DNA of 22,860 nt, from NCBI GenBank assembly GCA_040399685.1, contig JBBART010000036.1, positions 1 to 22,860 of the forward strand, written 5' to 3'. How positions within the stretch are numbered: position 1 is the stretch's first letter; every line of letters begins with the position of its first letter. This DNA comes from CAIQQQ01 sp040399685 (lineage in GTDB: Bacteria > Pseudomonadota > Alphaproteobacteria > Acetobacterales > Acetobacteraceae). A program made the translations under genes and the position numbers. The notes under the pieces were generated by a model. The model searched no databases. It was not told the DNA's origin and saw only the letters and a list, made by a program, of their open reading frames with translations. Shown piece after piece: positions 1 through 8,077 of the stretch.

Positions 1-69
1 AGGAGCGCCGCCAACGTATCCCTTCCATTCCATATAAAATTTTCAAAGAACAATCAGAAAACAATCGTC

Positions 70-95
70 AGCGCGATAAGCTATCGCGCTTTAAA
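70..95 (+). terminator. Hairpin, possible terminator of a gene to the left
   Basis: Perfect 9-bp inverted repeat agcgcgata (70-78) and tatcgcgct (82-90) with a 3-base loop, followed by ttaaaa. The T tract is short, so this could be a weak intrinsic terminator for a gene outside the window or simply a palindromic site. Confidence 0.35.
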
Positions 96-203
96 ACTGC
101 CTGCTGCAGAAGTGAACCGAAGCTCCGGAAGCCCGCTGGGCATCCACCGTCTCGATGACTGTTGATTAGGCCCGGACGATCTGGGCGTCAACCGATATCT
201 TTC

Positions 204-222
204 AGTGATGTGTCACTTTTTG
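204..222 (+). terminator. Short hairpin with T run upstream of cysG
   Basis: Arms agtga (204-208) and tcact (213-217) flank tgtg, and tttt follows directly. The stem is only 5 bp. It could be a weak terminator, or the dyad could be a regulator-binding site for cysG; the sequence cannot decide. Confidence 0.25.
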
Positions 223-306
223 CCGCATGTCGGCTCGCACGCCGCCGCCTCGCGGCGCGCGCCCGGCTTTATGCTATGTGTCGGCCAATCTAACGGAGCG
301 GCCTGA

Positions 307-1656
307 ATGCGGCATTTTCCTATCTTTTTGGACCTTACGGGGCGAACGGCTTTGGTGGTCGGTAATGGTCCGATTGCGGAACGCAAGGCAGAGCCACTGC
401 GGCTTGCGGGCGCCACAGTCCTGATGCGGGACCGGTTTGACCCGGCCGATATGGACGGTTGTGCGGTTGTGATCGGGGCCGATGCGCCAGAGGACGATCT
501 GATCGCCTTAAGCCGTGCAGCCATTGCCGCCGGCATTCCGGTGAACGTGGTCGATCGGCCGTCCCTTTGCAGCTACATCACACCAGCAACCATTGACCGG
601 GCGCCGATTACGATTGCCGTCTCGTCGTCTGGCGCCGCACCGGTTCTCGCACGGCTGATCCGAGCAAAGATCGAAGCGCATATTCCCCCCGCCTATGGGC
701 GATTGGCGGCACTTGCCGAGCGGTTCAAGCATGAAATTCGCCGTGTTCTGCCGGATGTGGTGCAGCGGCGGCGCGTTCTTGAGAGATTATTAAACGGTTC
801 GGCCGCAGACTTGGTTTTCGCAGGACGAGAGGAGGAGGCAGCTTCCATCTTCGCGCAGACCCTGGCTGAGAGCAGCCCATCGGCGGGCATGGTGTTTTTG
901 GTGGGTGCCGGCCCAGGCGCCGCCGATTTGATGACGATCCGGGCGCAGCGTTTGCTCGGCGAGGCCGATGTGATCGTTCATGACCGGCTTATTGGCGAGG
1001 CCGTGCTGGATATGGCACGGCGTGATGCGGATCGGATTTACGTTGGAAAGGTGCGTGCACATCATTGCGTGCTTCAGGAAGACATCAACGATCTGTTGGT
1101 TCGCCTGGCTCAGGACGGAAAGAAGGTTGTTCGCCTGAAAGGCGGGGACCCCTTCGTGTTTGGGCGGGGTGGCGAAGAGGCGGAGGCGTTGCAGGCGGCC
1201 GGCGTGGCCTATGAGGTGATTCCAGGCGTAACGGCGGCGCTCGCGTGCGCTGCCCAGGCACGGGTTCCGCTGACGCACCGCGAAGCCGCACGCAGCGTGA
1301 CATTTTTGACCGGGCATACAAAGGAAGGGCGGCTTGATGTCGACTTCGCGCCGTTGGTTCAACTTGGCGGCACGATCGCGGTCTATATGGGTATCGTCTC
1401 GCTTCCGCAGCTGCGGGATGGTCTGTTCGCGCATGGGCTTGCGCGCGGCACGCCGGCGATGCTGATCGAACGTGGTGGAACAGCGCGGCAGAGAGAGATG
1501 CGCGGCAATCTGGATGCGTTGGTGGCGAATGGGCCGGCGTGGTCGACCAACGGGCCGACCCTTGTCTTGATTGGCGCCGCAGTTGGGCGTGGTATCGCCT
1601 GGACACATGACGCGGAGGCATCGAACGTCGATGTGCCTCCTCATAGTGACCTGTAG
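307..1656 (+). CDS. cysG: Siroheme synthase (uroporphyrinogen-III methyltransferase / precorrin-2 dehydrogenase / ferrochelatase)
   Basis: Trifunctional cytosolic enzyme of 449 residues that converts uroporphyrinogen III to siroheme, the cofactor of sulfite and nitrite reductases. The N-terminal Rossmann part has GNGPIAERK (19-27). Asp83 (in NVVD) and Ser107 (in AVSSSG) align with Asp104 and Ser128 of E. coli CysG as I recall that sequence. The C-terminal SAM-dependent methyltransferase part begins near residue 195 with VGAGPG and shows HDRL, VGK, HHCVLQEDIN, RLKGGDPFVFGRGGEE and VIPGVTAA. The N-terminal domain is about 21 residues shorter than E. coli CysG, missing a segment between the strand ending TVLM and the helix before Asp83. 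ATG at 307 is preceded by GGAG seven bases upstream. No sulfite reductase gene is adjacent in this window. Confidence 0.95.
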   Translation: MRHFPIFLDLTGRTALVVGNGPIAERKAEPLRLAGATVLMRDRFDPADMDGCAVVIGADAPEDDLIALSRAAIAAGIPVNVVDRPSLCSYITPATIDRAPITIAVSSSGAAPVLARLIRAKIEAHIPPAYGRLAALAERFKHEIRRVLPDVVQRRRVLERLLNGSAADLVFAGREEEAASIFAQTLAESSPSAGMVFLVGAGPGAADLMTIRAQRLLGEADVIVHDRLIGEAVLDMARRDADRIYVGKVRAHHCVLQEDINDLLVRLAQDGKKVVRLKGGDPFVFGRGGEEAEALQAAGVAYEVIPGVTAALACAAQARVPLTHREAARSVTFLTGHTKEGRLDVDFAPLVQLGGTIAVYMGIVSLPQLRDGLFAHGLARGTPAMLIERGGTARQREMRGNLDALVANGPAWSTNGPTLVLIGAAVGRGIAWTHDAEASNVDVPPHSDL

Positions 1657-1673
1657 GCGGGATACATCCGAGC

Positions 1674-3284
1674 ATGCGTTTGCCCACCGCCCTCGCGCCG
1701 CTGCGCCATAAGGTTTTCCGCAATCTGTGGGGCGCCAACGTCATCGTGTCGTTGGGCGTTTGGATGCAAAGCACCAGCGCCGGATGGCTGATGACATCGC
1801 TGTCGCCGGATGCGTTGATGGTGAGCCTGGTGCAGGCGGCGACAATTGTGCCGGTGTTCCTGTTCGCACTGCCAGCGGGCGCGATTGCCGACATTGTGGA
1901 TCGGAGGCTGTATCTGCTGGGCGCGCAGATATGGATGCTGGTGGCTGCCGTCATCCTGACGCTGACGACGATCGGTGATTTGACCGGTGCGTGGAGCCTT
2001 CTGGCTCTGACATTCGCCATCGGCCTGGGGGCTGCGATGAACAATCCGGCCTGGGGCTCGGTGATGGCCGAGGCGGTTCCGCGTTCGGACCTGGTGCAAG
2101 CGATCGCGCTCAACGGCGTTGGGTTCAACATCGCACGTGCCGTTGGGCCTGCTTTGGCTGGGTTTTTGTTGTTGGTGGGAGGCCCGGGGCTGACGTTTGG
2201 GCTGAACGCGGCGTCTTATCTTGTTGTGATCGCGGTGCTGCTATTGTGGCGCCGGCGCAGTCAGTCCTCCAGCATCCCGCGGGAGAAATTTGTCAGTGCG
2301 ATGCGGGCCGGCATGCGGTTCGTGCGCCATACGCCCTCTATGCGGGCTGCGATGTTGCGGGCTGCGGCGTTCTTCGCACCGGGTGCGGCGCCCTGGGCCA
2401 TGCTGCCGTTGGTGGTGCGCGAGCAACTCGGGCTTGGCGCAGGGATCTATGGTATCCTGCTCGGCCTGATGGGCGTTGGCGGGGTGACGGCCGGGTTGCT
2501 GTTGCCACATCTGCGGATGCGGTTTCGCCGGGGCAATATTGTTTTCGTCGCGACCCTGCTGTCATGCAGCGGAATGGCGATCCTTGGATTGTCGACCGAC
2601 TGGCTGCCGGCGGCGTTCGGGATGTTCATGTTTGGGCTTGGATGGGTATCGGCGTCGTCCATCACGCAAGGCGCGGCGCAGATGGCTGCACCGGCATGGG
2701 TGCGGGCCCGGGCGTTGTCGATCTATCAGCTTTCGTTCAATTTTGCTCTGGCAGCCGGCACGTTCTTCTGGGGATGGCTGGGCACGCAGGTTGGGTTGAC
2801 CGCTGCCTTGGTGTCTGCCGCCGTCATCGGCACTGGGTTGGCGGTGGCCGTGCGCGGATTGAACATCGAGACGACCGAACTTCCCCCTGATGCCGCAATT
2901 CCTGCCGTGCCCGGCATGGAAGGGATCGCGCCGGCATTGGAACCTGTGGTGGGCTCGCTGCGGGGGCGGGTGCTGGAAAGCCAACATTATCGGATCGCGC
3001 AGGAGAGCAAGCGTGCCTTCCTGGAGGTGATGGACGATGTTCGCCATGTGCGCGGGCGCGGTGGGGCGGTGCTTTGGCATCTGGGCGAGGATGTCTCGGC
3101 ACCGGAGCATTGGGTGGAGATGTGGTGGGTGGAGAATTGGACCGATCATCTGCGCGAGGCCGGGCGCCTGTCTGATTCGGACCGTGCAACCTTGGCGCAG
3201 GCCATGGCATATCACATCGATGGGCCGCCGCCGCCGACACGGCGGTTTTTGAGCATCACCCCCGGTCGCGGGGCTGGGATGTAG
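1674..3284 (+). CDS. MFS transporter of the MFS_3 (EntS-like / transmembrane secretion effector) family
   Basis: Inner-membrane protein of 536 residues. The first ~400 residues alternate hydrophobic stretches consistent with about 12 transmembrane segments. The MFS loop signature between helices 2 and 3 is visible as GAIADIVDRR (69-78). A soluble C-terminal tail of about 115 residues starts around residue 420 and contains HWVEMWWVENWTDHLREAGR-type sequence. Such a tail is typical of the MFS_3 family, whose best-known members export siderophores or other small molecules. The gene starts 17 bases after cysG with GGCGGG upstream, so the two may be co-transcribed. The substrate cannot be read from the sequence, and a functional link to siroheme is not implied. 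Confidence 0.9.
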   Translation: MRLPTALAPLRHKVFRNLWGANVIVSLGVWMQSTSAGWLMTSLSPDALMVSLVQAATIVPVFLFALPAGAIADIVDRRLYLLGAQIWMLVAAVILTLTTIGDLTGAWSLLALTFAIGLGAAMNNPAWGSVMAEAVPRSDLVQAIALNGVGFNIARAVGPALAGFLLLVGGPGLTFGLNAASYLVVIAVLLLWRRRSQSSSIPREKFVSAMRAGMRFVRHTPSMRAAMLRAAAFFAPGAAPWAMLPLVVREQLGLGAGIYGILLGLMGVGGVTAGLLLPHLRMRFRRGNIVFVATLLSCSGMAILGLSTDWLPAAFGMFMFGLGWVSASSITQGAAQMAAPAWVRARALSIYQLSFNFALAAGTFFWGWLGTQVGLTAALVSAAVIGTGLAVAVRGLNIETTELPPDAAIPAVPGMEGIAPALEPVVGSLRGRVLESQHYRIAQESKRAFLEVMDDVRHVRGRGGAVLWHLGEDVSAPEHWVEMWWVENWTDHLREAGRLSDSDRATLAQAMAYHIDGPPPPTRRFLSITPGRGAGM

Positions 3285-3304
3285 CGGGCGATGTTCGGTT
3301 CGGC

Positions 3305-3334
3305 TTGCCCGGTTGCCCGCGCCATCGCTATCTT
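3305..3334 (+). promoter_or_regulatory. Candidate sigma-70-like promoter of parE
   Basis: TTGCCC (3305-3310) and TATCTT (3329-3334) are separated by 18 bases and end about 25 bases before the parE ATG. The match is partial. An alternative is read-through from the preceding genes, which lack a strong terminator. Confidence 0.3.
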
Positions 3335-3358
3335 TCGCCGAGAACTCAGGAACACACC

Positions 3359-5335
3359 ATGAACGATCTGTTCAAGGCCGATAAAGACGGCCCGGATCAA
3401 TCCGCGTATTCGGCGAAGGACATCGAGGTTCTCGAAGGGCTGGAGCCGGTTCGGCGTCGGCCGGGCATGTATATTGGCGGCACCGACGAAGGCGCGCTGC
3501 ACCATCTAGCATCGGAAATCATCGACAACGCGATGGACGAGGCGGTGGCGGGGCATGCCAGCCTGATCGAAGTGACGCTTGGGATTGGCAACACCCTGAC
3601 GGTGCGCGACAACGGGCGGGGCATTCCGGTGGACCCGCATCCGAAGTTCAAGTCGCTGTCGGCGCTGGAGGTGATTCTCACCACGCTGCATTCCGGCGGC
3701 AAGTTTGGCGGCAAGGCGTATGAGACGTCCGGCGGCCTGCATGGCGTTGGCAGTTCGGTGGTGAACGCGCTGTCGTCGGAGCTGGAGGTAGAGGTTGCGC
3801 GCGATCGGGTGCTTTGGCGGCAGAATTATGCCCGCGGCAAGCCTGTCACGAAGCTGCTCAATGTGGGGGCGGTGCAGAACAGGCGTGGAACGCAGATCCG
3901 CTTTGTGCCGGATCATGAGATTTTCGGGGAATTAGCGTTCGTCCCTGCCCGGCTGTTCAAGCTGTGCCGGTCCAAGGCCTATCTGTTTCGGGGCGTGCGC
4001 ATTCGCTGGAGTTGCGATCCCGGCCTGATCAAGTCGGCTGATACGCCGGCCGAGGCGGAGTTGCATTTTCCGGGCGGGCTGCGCGACAGCCTGGAAGCCG
4101 AGCTTGGAACGCGGCCGCTGGTGCTGCCGCTCTGGGCGGGTGAGGCGAATTTCCCCAATGCAGCCAATGGCGAGCGAGCCGGTCGGCTGGAATGGGCGAT
4201 TGCCTGGCAGGAGGATGGCGATGCGACGTTGTCCAGCTATTGCAACACCGTGCCCACCCCCCAAGGCGGCACGCATGAAGCGGGTTTTCGCGCGGCTTTG
4301 CTGAAGGGGCTGCGGGCGTGGGGCGAGCAGCGCGGCAACAAGCGCGCGGCGGCGATCACGGCTGAGGATTTGATGGCTGGCATTGCCGCCAAGCTGTCGG
4401 TGTTCATTCGTGAACCGCAGTTCCAGGGCCAAACGAAGGAGAAGCTGACCAACGGGGAGGCCACGCGGTTGGTGGAGTTGGCGCTGCGGGACCGGTTCGA
4501 TCATTTTCTGGGGTCCAGCCCGGCGCAGGCGGATGCGTTGCTGGCCTTCGTGATCGAACGGGCCGAGGAGCGGTTGCGGCGGAAAGAGTTGAAGGACACA
4601 CCGCGCAAGTCGGCCACGCGGCGGCTGCGGCTGCCAGGCAAGCTGGCGGATTGCACGCTGGAGGATGCGTCGCGCACCGAGTTGTTCCTTGTGGAGGGTG
4701 ACAGCGCCGGCGGTTCGGCGAAGCAGGCGCGGGATCGGTCGACCCAGGCGGTGCTGCCGTTGCGCGGCAAGATTTTGAACGTTGCCAGCGCCAGCACGGA
4801 GAAGCTGCGGCAGAACCAGGAGTTGAAGGATCTGATCGAGGCGCTGGGCTGTGGCGTGGGCGATCGGTTCGATCGCACCAAGCTGCGCTATGGCCGCGTG
4901 ATCATCATGACGGACGCTGACGTGGACGGTGCGCATATTGCGTCGTTGTTGATGACGTTCTTTTACCGCGAATTGCCGGAGCTTATTCGCCAGGGCCATG
5001 TGTATTTGGCGCAGCCGCCTTTGTATCGGCTGACGCAGGGTGCGAAATCTGTCTACGCGATGAACGATGACGACCGCGTTGAGCGGATGAAGTTGTTCAA
5101 GGGCAGCGCCAAGGTGGAGGTCAGCCGATTCAAGGGCCTGGGTGAAATGCCGCCGGCCGCGCTGAAAGAAACGACGATGGACCCCAAGCGGCGGACATTG
5201 CTCAAGGTGGTGAACGCCGCGGAAGACCGGGCAGAGACCGCGGAGCGGGTGGAAAGCCTGATGGGCCGAAAGCCGGAACTGCGCTTTCAGTTCATTCAGG
5301 ACCATGCCCGCCTCGCAGGCGAACTGGACGTATGA
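3359..5335 (+). CDS. parE: DNA topoisomerase IV subunit B
   Basis: ATPase subunit of topoisomerase IV, 658 residues, which partners with ParC to decatenate replicated chromosomes. The GHKL ATPase domain shows SEIIDNAMDEA (52-62, with catalytic Glu53 and Asn57), RDNGRGIP and GGLHGVGSSVVNALS (125-139). A QTK loop (FQGQTKEKLTN) lies near residue 360. The TOPRIM domain has FLVEGDSAGGSAKQARDR (~443-460), PLRGKILNV and MTDADVDGAH (~517). SRFKGLGEM follows near the C-terminus. The length, well short of the ~800 residues of most proteobacterial GyrB, and the sequence after DADVDGAH favour ParE over GyrB. An in-frame TTG lies 54 bases upstream, but ATG at 3359 has AGGA eight bases before it and starts the usual MNDLF-type N-terminus. 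Confidence 0.96.
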   Translation: MNDLFKADKDGPDQSAYSAKDIEVLEGLEPVRRRPGMYIGGTDEGALHHLASEIIDNAMDEAVAGHASLIEVTLGIGNTLTVRDNGRGIPVDPHPKFKSLSALEVILTTLHSGGKFGGKAYETSGGLHGVGSSVVNALSSELEVEVARDRVLWRQNYARGKPVTKLLNVGAVQNRRGTQIRFVPDHEIFGELAFVPARLFKLCRSKAYLFRGVRIRWSCDPGLIKSADTPAEAELHFPGGLRDSLEAELGTRPLVLPLWAGEANFPNAANGERAGRLEWAIAWQEDGDATLSSYCNTVPTPQGGTHEAGFRAALLKGLRAWGEQRGNKRAAAITAEDLMAGIAAKLSVFIREPQFQGQTKEKLTNGEATRLVELALRDRFDHFLGSSPAQADALLAFVIERAEERLRRKELKDTPRKSATRRLRLPGKLADCTLEDASRTELFLVEGDSAGGSAKQARDRSTQAVLPLRGKILNVASASTEKLRQNQELKDLIEALGCGVGDRFDRTKLRYGRVIIMTDADVDGAHIASLLMTFFYRELPELIRQGHVYLAQPPLYRLTQGAKSVYAMNDDDRVERMKLFKGSAKVEVSRFKGLGEMPPAALKETTMDPKRRTLLKVVNAAEDRAETAERVESLMGRKPELRFQFIQDHARLAGELDV

Positions 5336-5339
5336 TGAG

Positions 5340-5368
5340 GCATCGCGGCCCCCATCGGGCCGCGATGC
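5340..5368. terminator. Hairpin between convergent parE and the HU gene
   Basis: Perfect 12-bp inverted repeat gcatcgcggccc (5340-5351) and gggccgcgatgc (5357-5368) with a 5-base loop. It sits five bases after parE and nine bases before the end of the convergent HU gene, so it probably ends transcripts from both sides. The plus-strand side continues tttggctttc; the minus-strand side lacks a T run. Confidence 0.75.
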
Positions 5369-5376
5369 TTTGGCTT

Positions 5377-5646
5377 TCAGACGGCCTTTTTGAGGGTCGG
5401 CGATGCCTTGAAGCGGACGGTCTTGCCGGCCTTGACCTTGACTGGCGCGCCGGTGCGCGGGTTCAGCGCCTTGCGGGCCTTGGTTTTACGCACCGCGAAG
5501 GTGCCGAAGCTCGGCAGGGTGAACTTGCCGGTCTTTTTCAATTCCTTGACGATGGCGGCGATCACGTCACCTGCCGTGCGGTTGGCCGCGACGCCGGTGA
5601 GTTCGGCAGATTCCTGGATAACCTGCGCAATGAACGCCTTGGACAT
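5377..5646 (-). CDS. HU family DNA-binding protein
   Basis: Histone-like nucleoid protein of 89 residues, the normal HU length, expected to bind and bend DNA as a dimer. It begins MSKAFIAQVIQESAELTG, has the family signature LPSFGTFAVRKTKARKALNPRTG (residues ~44-66, with the conserved FGTF and the arm containing Asn-Pro), and ends with lysine-rich sequence. The start is supported by AGGAGA about nine bases upstream on the minus strand. It is convergent with parE and divergent from murQ. IHF alpha or beta subunits are less likely: the protein is shorter and its arm reads like HU. Confidence 0.95.
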   Translation of the reverse strand: MSKAFIAQVIQESAELTGVAANRTAGDVIAAIVKELKKTGKFTLPSFGTFAVRKTKARKALNPRTGAPVKVKAGKTVRFKASPTLKKAV

Positions 5647-5842
5647 AAAGACAGTCTCCTATGGTTTGCCCCCAAAGGGGTGCACACGTTACGAAGTGTT
5701 GCTTGACCGTGATGGACTCGAACTCTCTTGTTCCTAACAGCGGCTTTGGCGTCGTGTAAATAAAATTAGGTGTTAAGCTTGCGGCAATTCGGTATTGCAG
5801 CGTGCAAATCCAATGATTTCAAATGACTTAAGAGATCGTAAA

Positions 5843-6751
5843 ATGATGAACACATCAGGCTCTTTGCCAAACACAGAGCTTTCCAGCCCAAGATTTCAGG
5901 GACTTGATGAATGGCGTTCAAGCGACATTCTGGACTCAATGTGGGAAGGACAACTCGCGGCGGTGGCGTGCGTCAAGCTGGCATTGCCCGCCATCGAGAA
6001 AGCCGCAGAGGCTTGTGTGGCGCGGCTTTCCGCTGGGGGGCGGCTGGTTTATGCCGGTGCAGGAACGTCTGGTCGGATTGGCGTGCAGGACGGGGCGGAA
6101 TTGCCGCCCACTTTCAATTGGCCCCGTGACAAACTCGTTCTGTTGATTGCAGGTGGCGACATTGCCCTGACACAGGCAGTCGAAAATGCCGAGGACGATG
6201 TAAAGGCTGGGGCGCAGGCCATCGCTTTGCACAATGTGGGGCCGGGCGATGTGGTGATCGGGATCGCCGCAAGTGGCAGCACGCCTTATACTTTGGCGTG
6301 CCTGCAAGCCGCCAATGCCGTGGGCGCCTGCACCATCGCCGTCGCCAACGCGGCCGGGGGCACCATATTACAAGAGGCGGCGCATCCGATCTTGGTGGAA
6401 ACGGGTACCGAGGTAATCGCCGGTTCCACTCGGATGAAGGCAGGCACTGCACAAAAAGTGGTGCTGAACCTGTTGTCCAGCCTGGTGATGGTGCGGTTGG
6501 GCCGGGTGCATGACGGGTTGATGGTGGACATGGTGGCCGCCAACGAGAAATTGCGACGCCGGGCCGAGCGGATGCTGGGGCAAATCACCGGCGCCGCGTT
6601 GCCGGAGATCCAGGCAGCGCTTGTGGCGACCGGCGGACGGGTGAAGACTTCGGTGCTGGTGCTGGAGGGATTGTCGCCCGATGCGGCCGAGGCGATTTTG
6701 ACGCAGCATGGCGGCAGCCTGCGGGCGGCGTTGAAGGCGTTGCGTTCGTGA
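5843..6751 (+). CDS. murQ: N-acetylmuramic acid 6-phosphate etherase
   Basis: Cytosolic SIS-domain lyase of 302 residues that cleaves the lactyl ether of MurNAc-6-phosphate to give GlcNAc-6-phosphate and D-lactate in peptidoglycan recycling. Visible motifs are VYAGAGTSGRIGVQDGAE (69-86), LPPTF, NAEDD (115-119), GIAASGSTPY and STRMKAGTAQK. Glu86 and Glu117 match the two catalytic glutamates of E. coli MurQ (83 and 114). In-frame upstream starts exist (TTG 5795, ATG 5813), but ATG 5843 has AAGAGA eight bases before it and gives the family's usual N-terminal length. The ATG at 5846 is equally possible. The first ~60 bases of the gene and its leader are A/T-richer than the rest. It overlaps nagA by four bases. 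Confidence 0.94.
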   Translation: MMNTSGSLPNTELSSPRFQGLDEWRSSDILDSMWEGQLAAVACVKLALPAIEKAAEACVARLSAGGRLVYAGAGTSGRIGVQDGAELPPTFNWPRDKLVLLIAGGDIALTQAVENAEDDVKAGAQAIALHNVGPGDVVIGIAASGSTPYTLACLQAANAVGACTIAVANAAGGTILQEAAHPILVETGTEVIAGSTRMKAGTAQKVVLNLLSSLVMVRLGRVHDGLMVDMVAANEKLRRRAERMLGQITGAALPEIQAALVATGGRVKTSVLVLEGLSPDAAEAILTQHGGSLRAALKALRS

Positions 6752-7875
6752 AGGCTCTGGTAGCGTCACGGGTTTTTGACGGCACCAAGATGCTGGGGTG
6801 CTGCGCGGTGCTGCTGCGGCAGGACCGCGTGGTGCGGATTGTGGATGTGGACGCCATACCACAAGGCGTTCCGGTGGTGCATCTGGCGGCCGATCGCGTG
6901 TTGGTGCCTGGGTTTGTGGACCTTCAGGTGAACGGCGGCGGCGGGGTGATGTTCAACGATCATCCGCATCCCGACACGCTGCTTGTCATGGCCGAGGCGC
7001 ATGCGCGGATGGGCAGCACGTCGATTTTGCCGACTTTGATCAGCAGTGACCGGCCAACACGCCGCGCCGCCATTGCGGCGGTTCGCGCGGCGCGGCAGGC
7101 GAATATGCCGGGGATAGCGGGCCTGCATCTGGAAGGTCCGTATCTGGCGCCCACCCGGCGCGGCATTCATCCCGCTTCCGTCATCACCACGCCGGATGCT
7201 GAGGATATGGCGGAGCTGACGGCTGTCTTCGATGGGGCGATGCTGATTACGCTGGCGCCGGAAATGGTCAGCCCAACGGACATCGCCGCCTTGGCGGCGG
7301 CGGGGCGGTTTGTTTTTGCCGGGCACAGCGATGCCAGTTTTGAGGAGGCCTGTCGCGGTTTCGAGGCAGGCATTGTCGGCACCACGCATCTGTTCAACGC
7401 CATGTCGCAGTTCGGCTCTCGCACGCCTGGCATGGTGGGGGCGGCGTTCAGCCGGGGGGTGGCGGGGATTATCGTCGATCTGCTGCATGTTCATCCGGCC
7501 AGCGTGGCGGCGGCGTATCGGTGCATGGGCGCCGAGCGGCTGTTCCTGGTGTCGGACGCGATGGCGACGGCGGGGTCCGATTGTGAGGACTTCACGGTCG
7601 GCGGCAATCCTATACGGCTCATCGAGGGCCGGCTGGTCGATGCGGGCGGGACGTTGGCCGGCGCGCATCTGAGCATGGGGGAAGCGGTGCGACGGGCCGT
7701 GGCCGATGTGGGCATTTCGTTGGACGATGCGTTGCGGATGGCCACGCGCACACCGGCGGATGCGGTGGGGCTTGGCGATGTCGGGCGCATCGGGCCGGAC
7801 ACGCGGGCGGATTTTGTGGAACTGGATTCAGGCCATGCCGTCCGCGACGTTTGGCGTGGGGGAGAGAGGAGTTGA
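6748..7875 (+). CDS. nagA: N-acetylglucosamine-6-phosphate deacetylase
   Basis: Cytosolic amidohydrolase of 375 residues that removes acetate from GlcNAc-6-phosphate, the MurQ product, to give glucosamine-6-phosphate. Visible motifs are PGFVDLQVNGGGG (54-66), GLHLEGPYL with the metal ligand Glu129, AGHSDA with His193, THLFNAM with His214, DLLHVHP with His247, and SDAMATAG with the catalytic Asp270. In many NagA proteins the His247 region reads DGxHxxP, so the DLL is a mild variant. The start is GTG, whose GTGA overlaps the murQ stop, so translation of the two is probably coupled. No nagB, transporter or kinase for amino sugars is adjacent, so this two-gene unit handles only the middle of the pathway. 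Confidence 0.93.
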   Translation: MKALVASRVFDGTKMLGCCAVLLRQDRVVRIVDVDAIPQGVPVVHLAADRVLVPGFVDLQVNGGGGVMFNDHPHPDTLLVMAEAHARMGSTSILPTLISSDRPTRRAAIAAVRAARQANMPGIAGLHLEGPYLAPTRRGIHPASVITTPDAEDMAELTAVFDGAMLITLAPEMVSPTDIAALAAAGRFVFAGHSDASFEEACRGFEAGIVGTTHLFNAMSQFGSRTPGMVGAAFSRGVAGIIVDLLHVHPASVAAAYRCMGAERLFLVSDAMATAGSDCEDFTVGGNPIRLIEGRLVDAGGTLAGAHLSMGEAVRRAVADVGISLDDALRMATRTPADAVGLGDVGRIGPDTRADFVELDSGHAVRDVWRGGERS

Positions 7876-7903
7876 CTGACATAGAAGTATAAAGGCAAGG
7901 GAA

Positions 7904-8027
7904 GGATTCTTTTTTGAAAAAAAGAACCAAAACACTTCAAAATTTCGGTGCATGTTTGCGGCAGGTTCCGCAACATGCACCGAAACGAGTGAAAGTCTTT
8001 TTGCTTCTTTTTCTTCAGAAAAAGAAG
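7904..8027. repeat. Three-hairpin A/T-rich intergenic element
   Basis: Three inverted repeats in series. The first is an imperfect A/T hairpin, ggattctttttt (7904-7915) with aaaaaaagaacc (7917-7928). The second has long arms at 7943-7961 and 7968-7985, 18 bp with one bulged T and a 6-base loop. The third is cttctttttct (8004-8014) with agaaaaagaag (8017-8027). The composition contrasts sharply with flanking genes. From memory, similar TTTTTGCTTCTTTTTCTTC-like stretches recur between genes in Acetobacteraceae and related Alphaproteobacteria, so this may be a dispersed element. It sits between the convergent nagA and aldehyde dehydrogenase genes and could end transcripts from both. Confidence 0.6.
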
Positions 8028-8042
8028 ACCTTCCTTAAAAAC

Positions 8043-8072
8043 AAGGGGCCAGGATTTCCATCCCGGCCCCTT
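8043..8072 (-). terminator. Intrinsic terminator of the aldehyde dehydrogenase gene
   Basis: Arms 8043-8055 and 8060-8072 form a 13-bp stem with one G-T wobble and a 4-base loop that reads GGAA, a GNRA-type loop, on the minus strand. On the minus strand the stem is followed by tgttttt. It begins five bases after the dehydrogenase stop. Confidence 0.85.
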
Positions 8073-8077
8073 CCCCA

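Larger units (their letters stand above)
1..306. other. Intergenic leader upstream of cysG, no gene seen
   Basis: About 300 bases without a convincing gene; the short open frames here lack ribosome-binding sites and recognisable products. The first 100 bases are A/T-richer than the rest. It holds a 9-bp hairpin (70-90), a short hairpin followed by a T run (204-222) and a GC hairpin (243-257, 6-bp arms around ctc) close to cysG. I see no convincing sigma-70 promoter. What lies to the left is outside the window. Confidence 0.6.

Noticed and set aside
2241..3240. Several overlapping frames antisense to the MFS gene
   Set aside because: No conserved motifs, and the plus-strand MFS frame covers the region with clear membrane segments.
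3305..3358. TTG at 3305 as the parE start
   Set aside because: The extra 18 residues are unconserved in appearance, and ATG 3359 has a better-placed AGGA and a typical ParE N-terminus.
3932..5305. Long minus-strand open frame antisense to parE
   Set aside because: No recognisable domain and Arg/Gln/His-rich; the plus-strand frame is unmistakably ParE.
5710..5735. Minus-strand sequence containing ttcgagtcc, like a tRNA T loop, between the HU gene and murQ
   Set aside because: The flanking 5-base arms do not pair (gagag against ccatc), and no D arm or anticodon arm can be folded around it.
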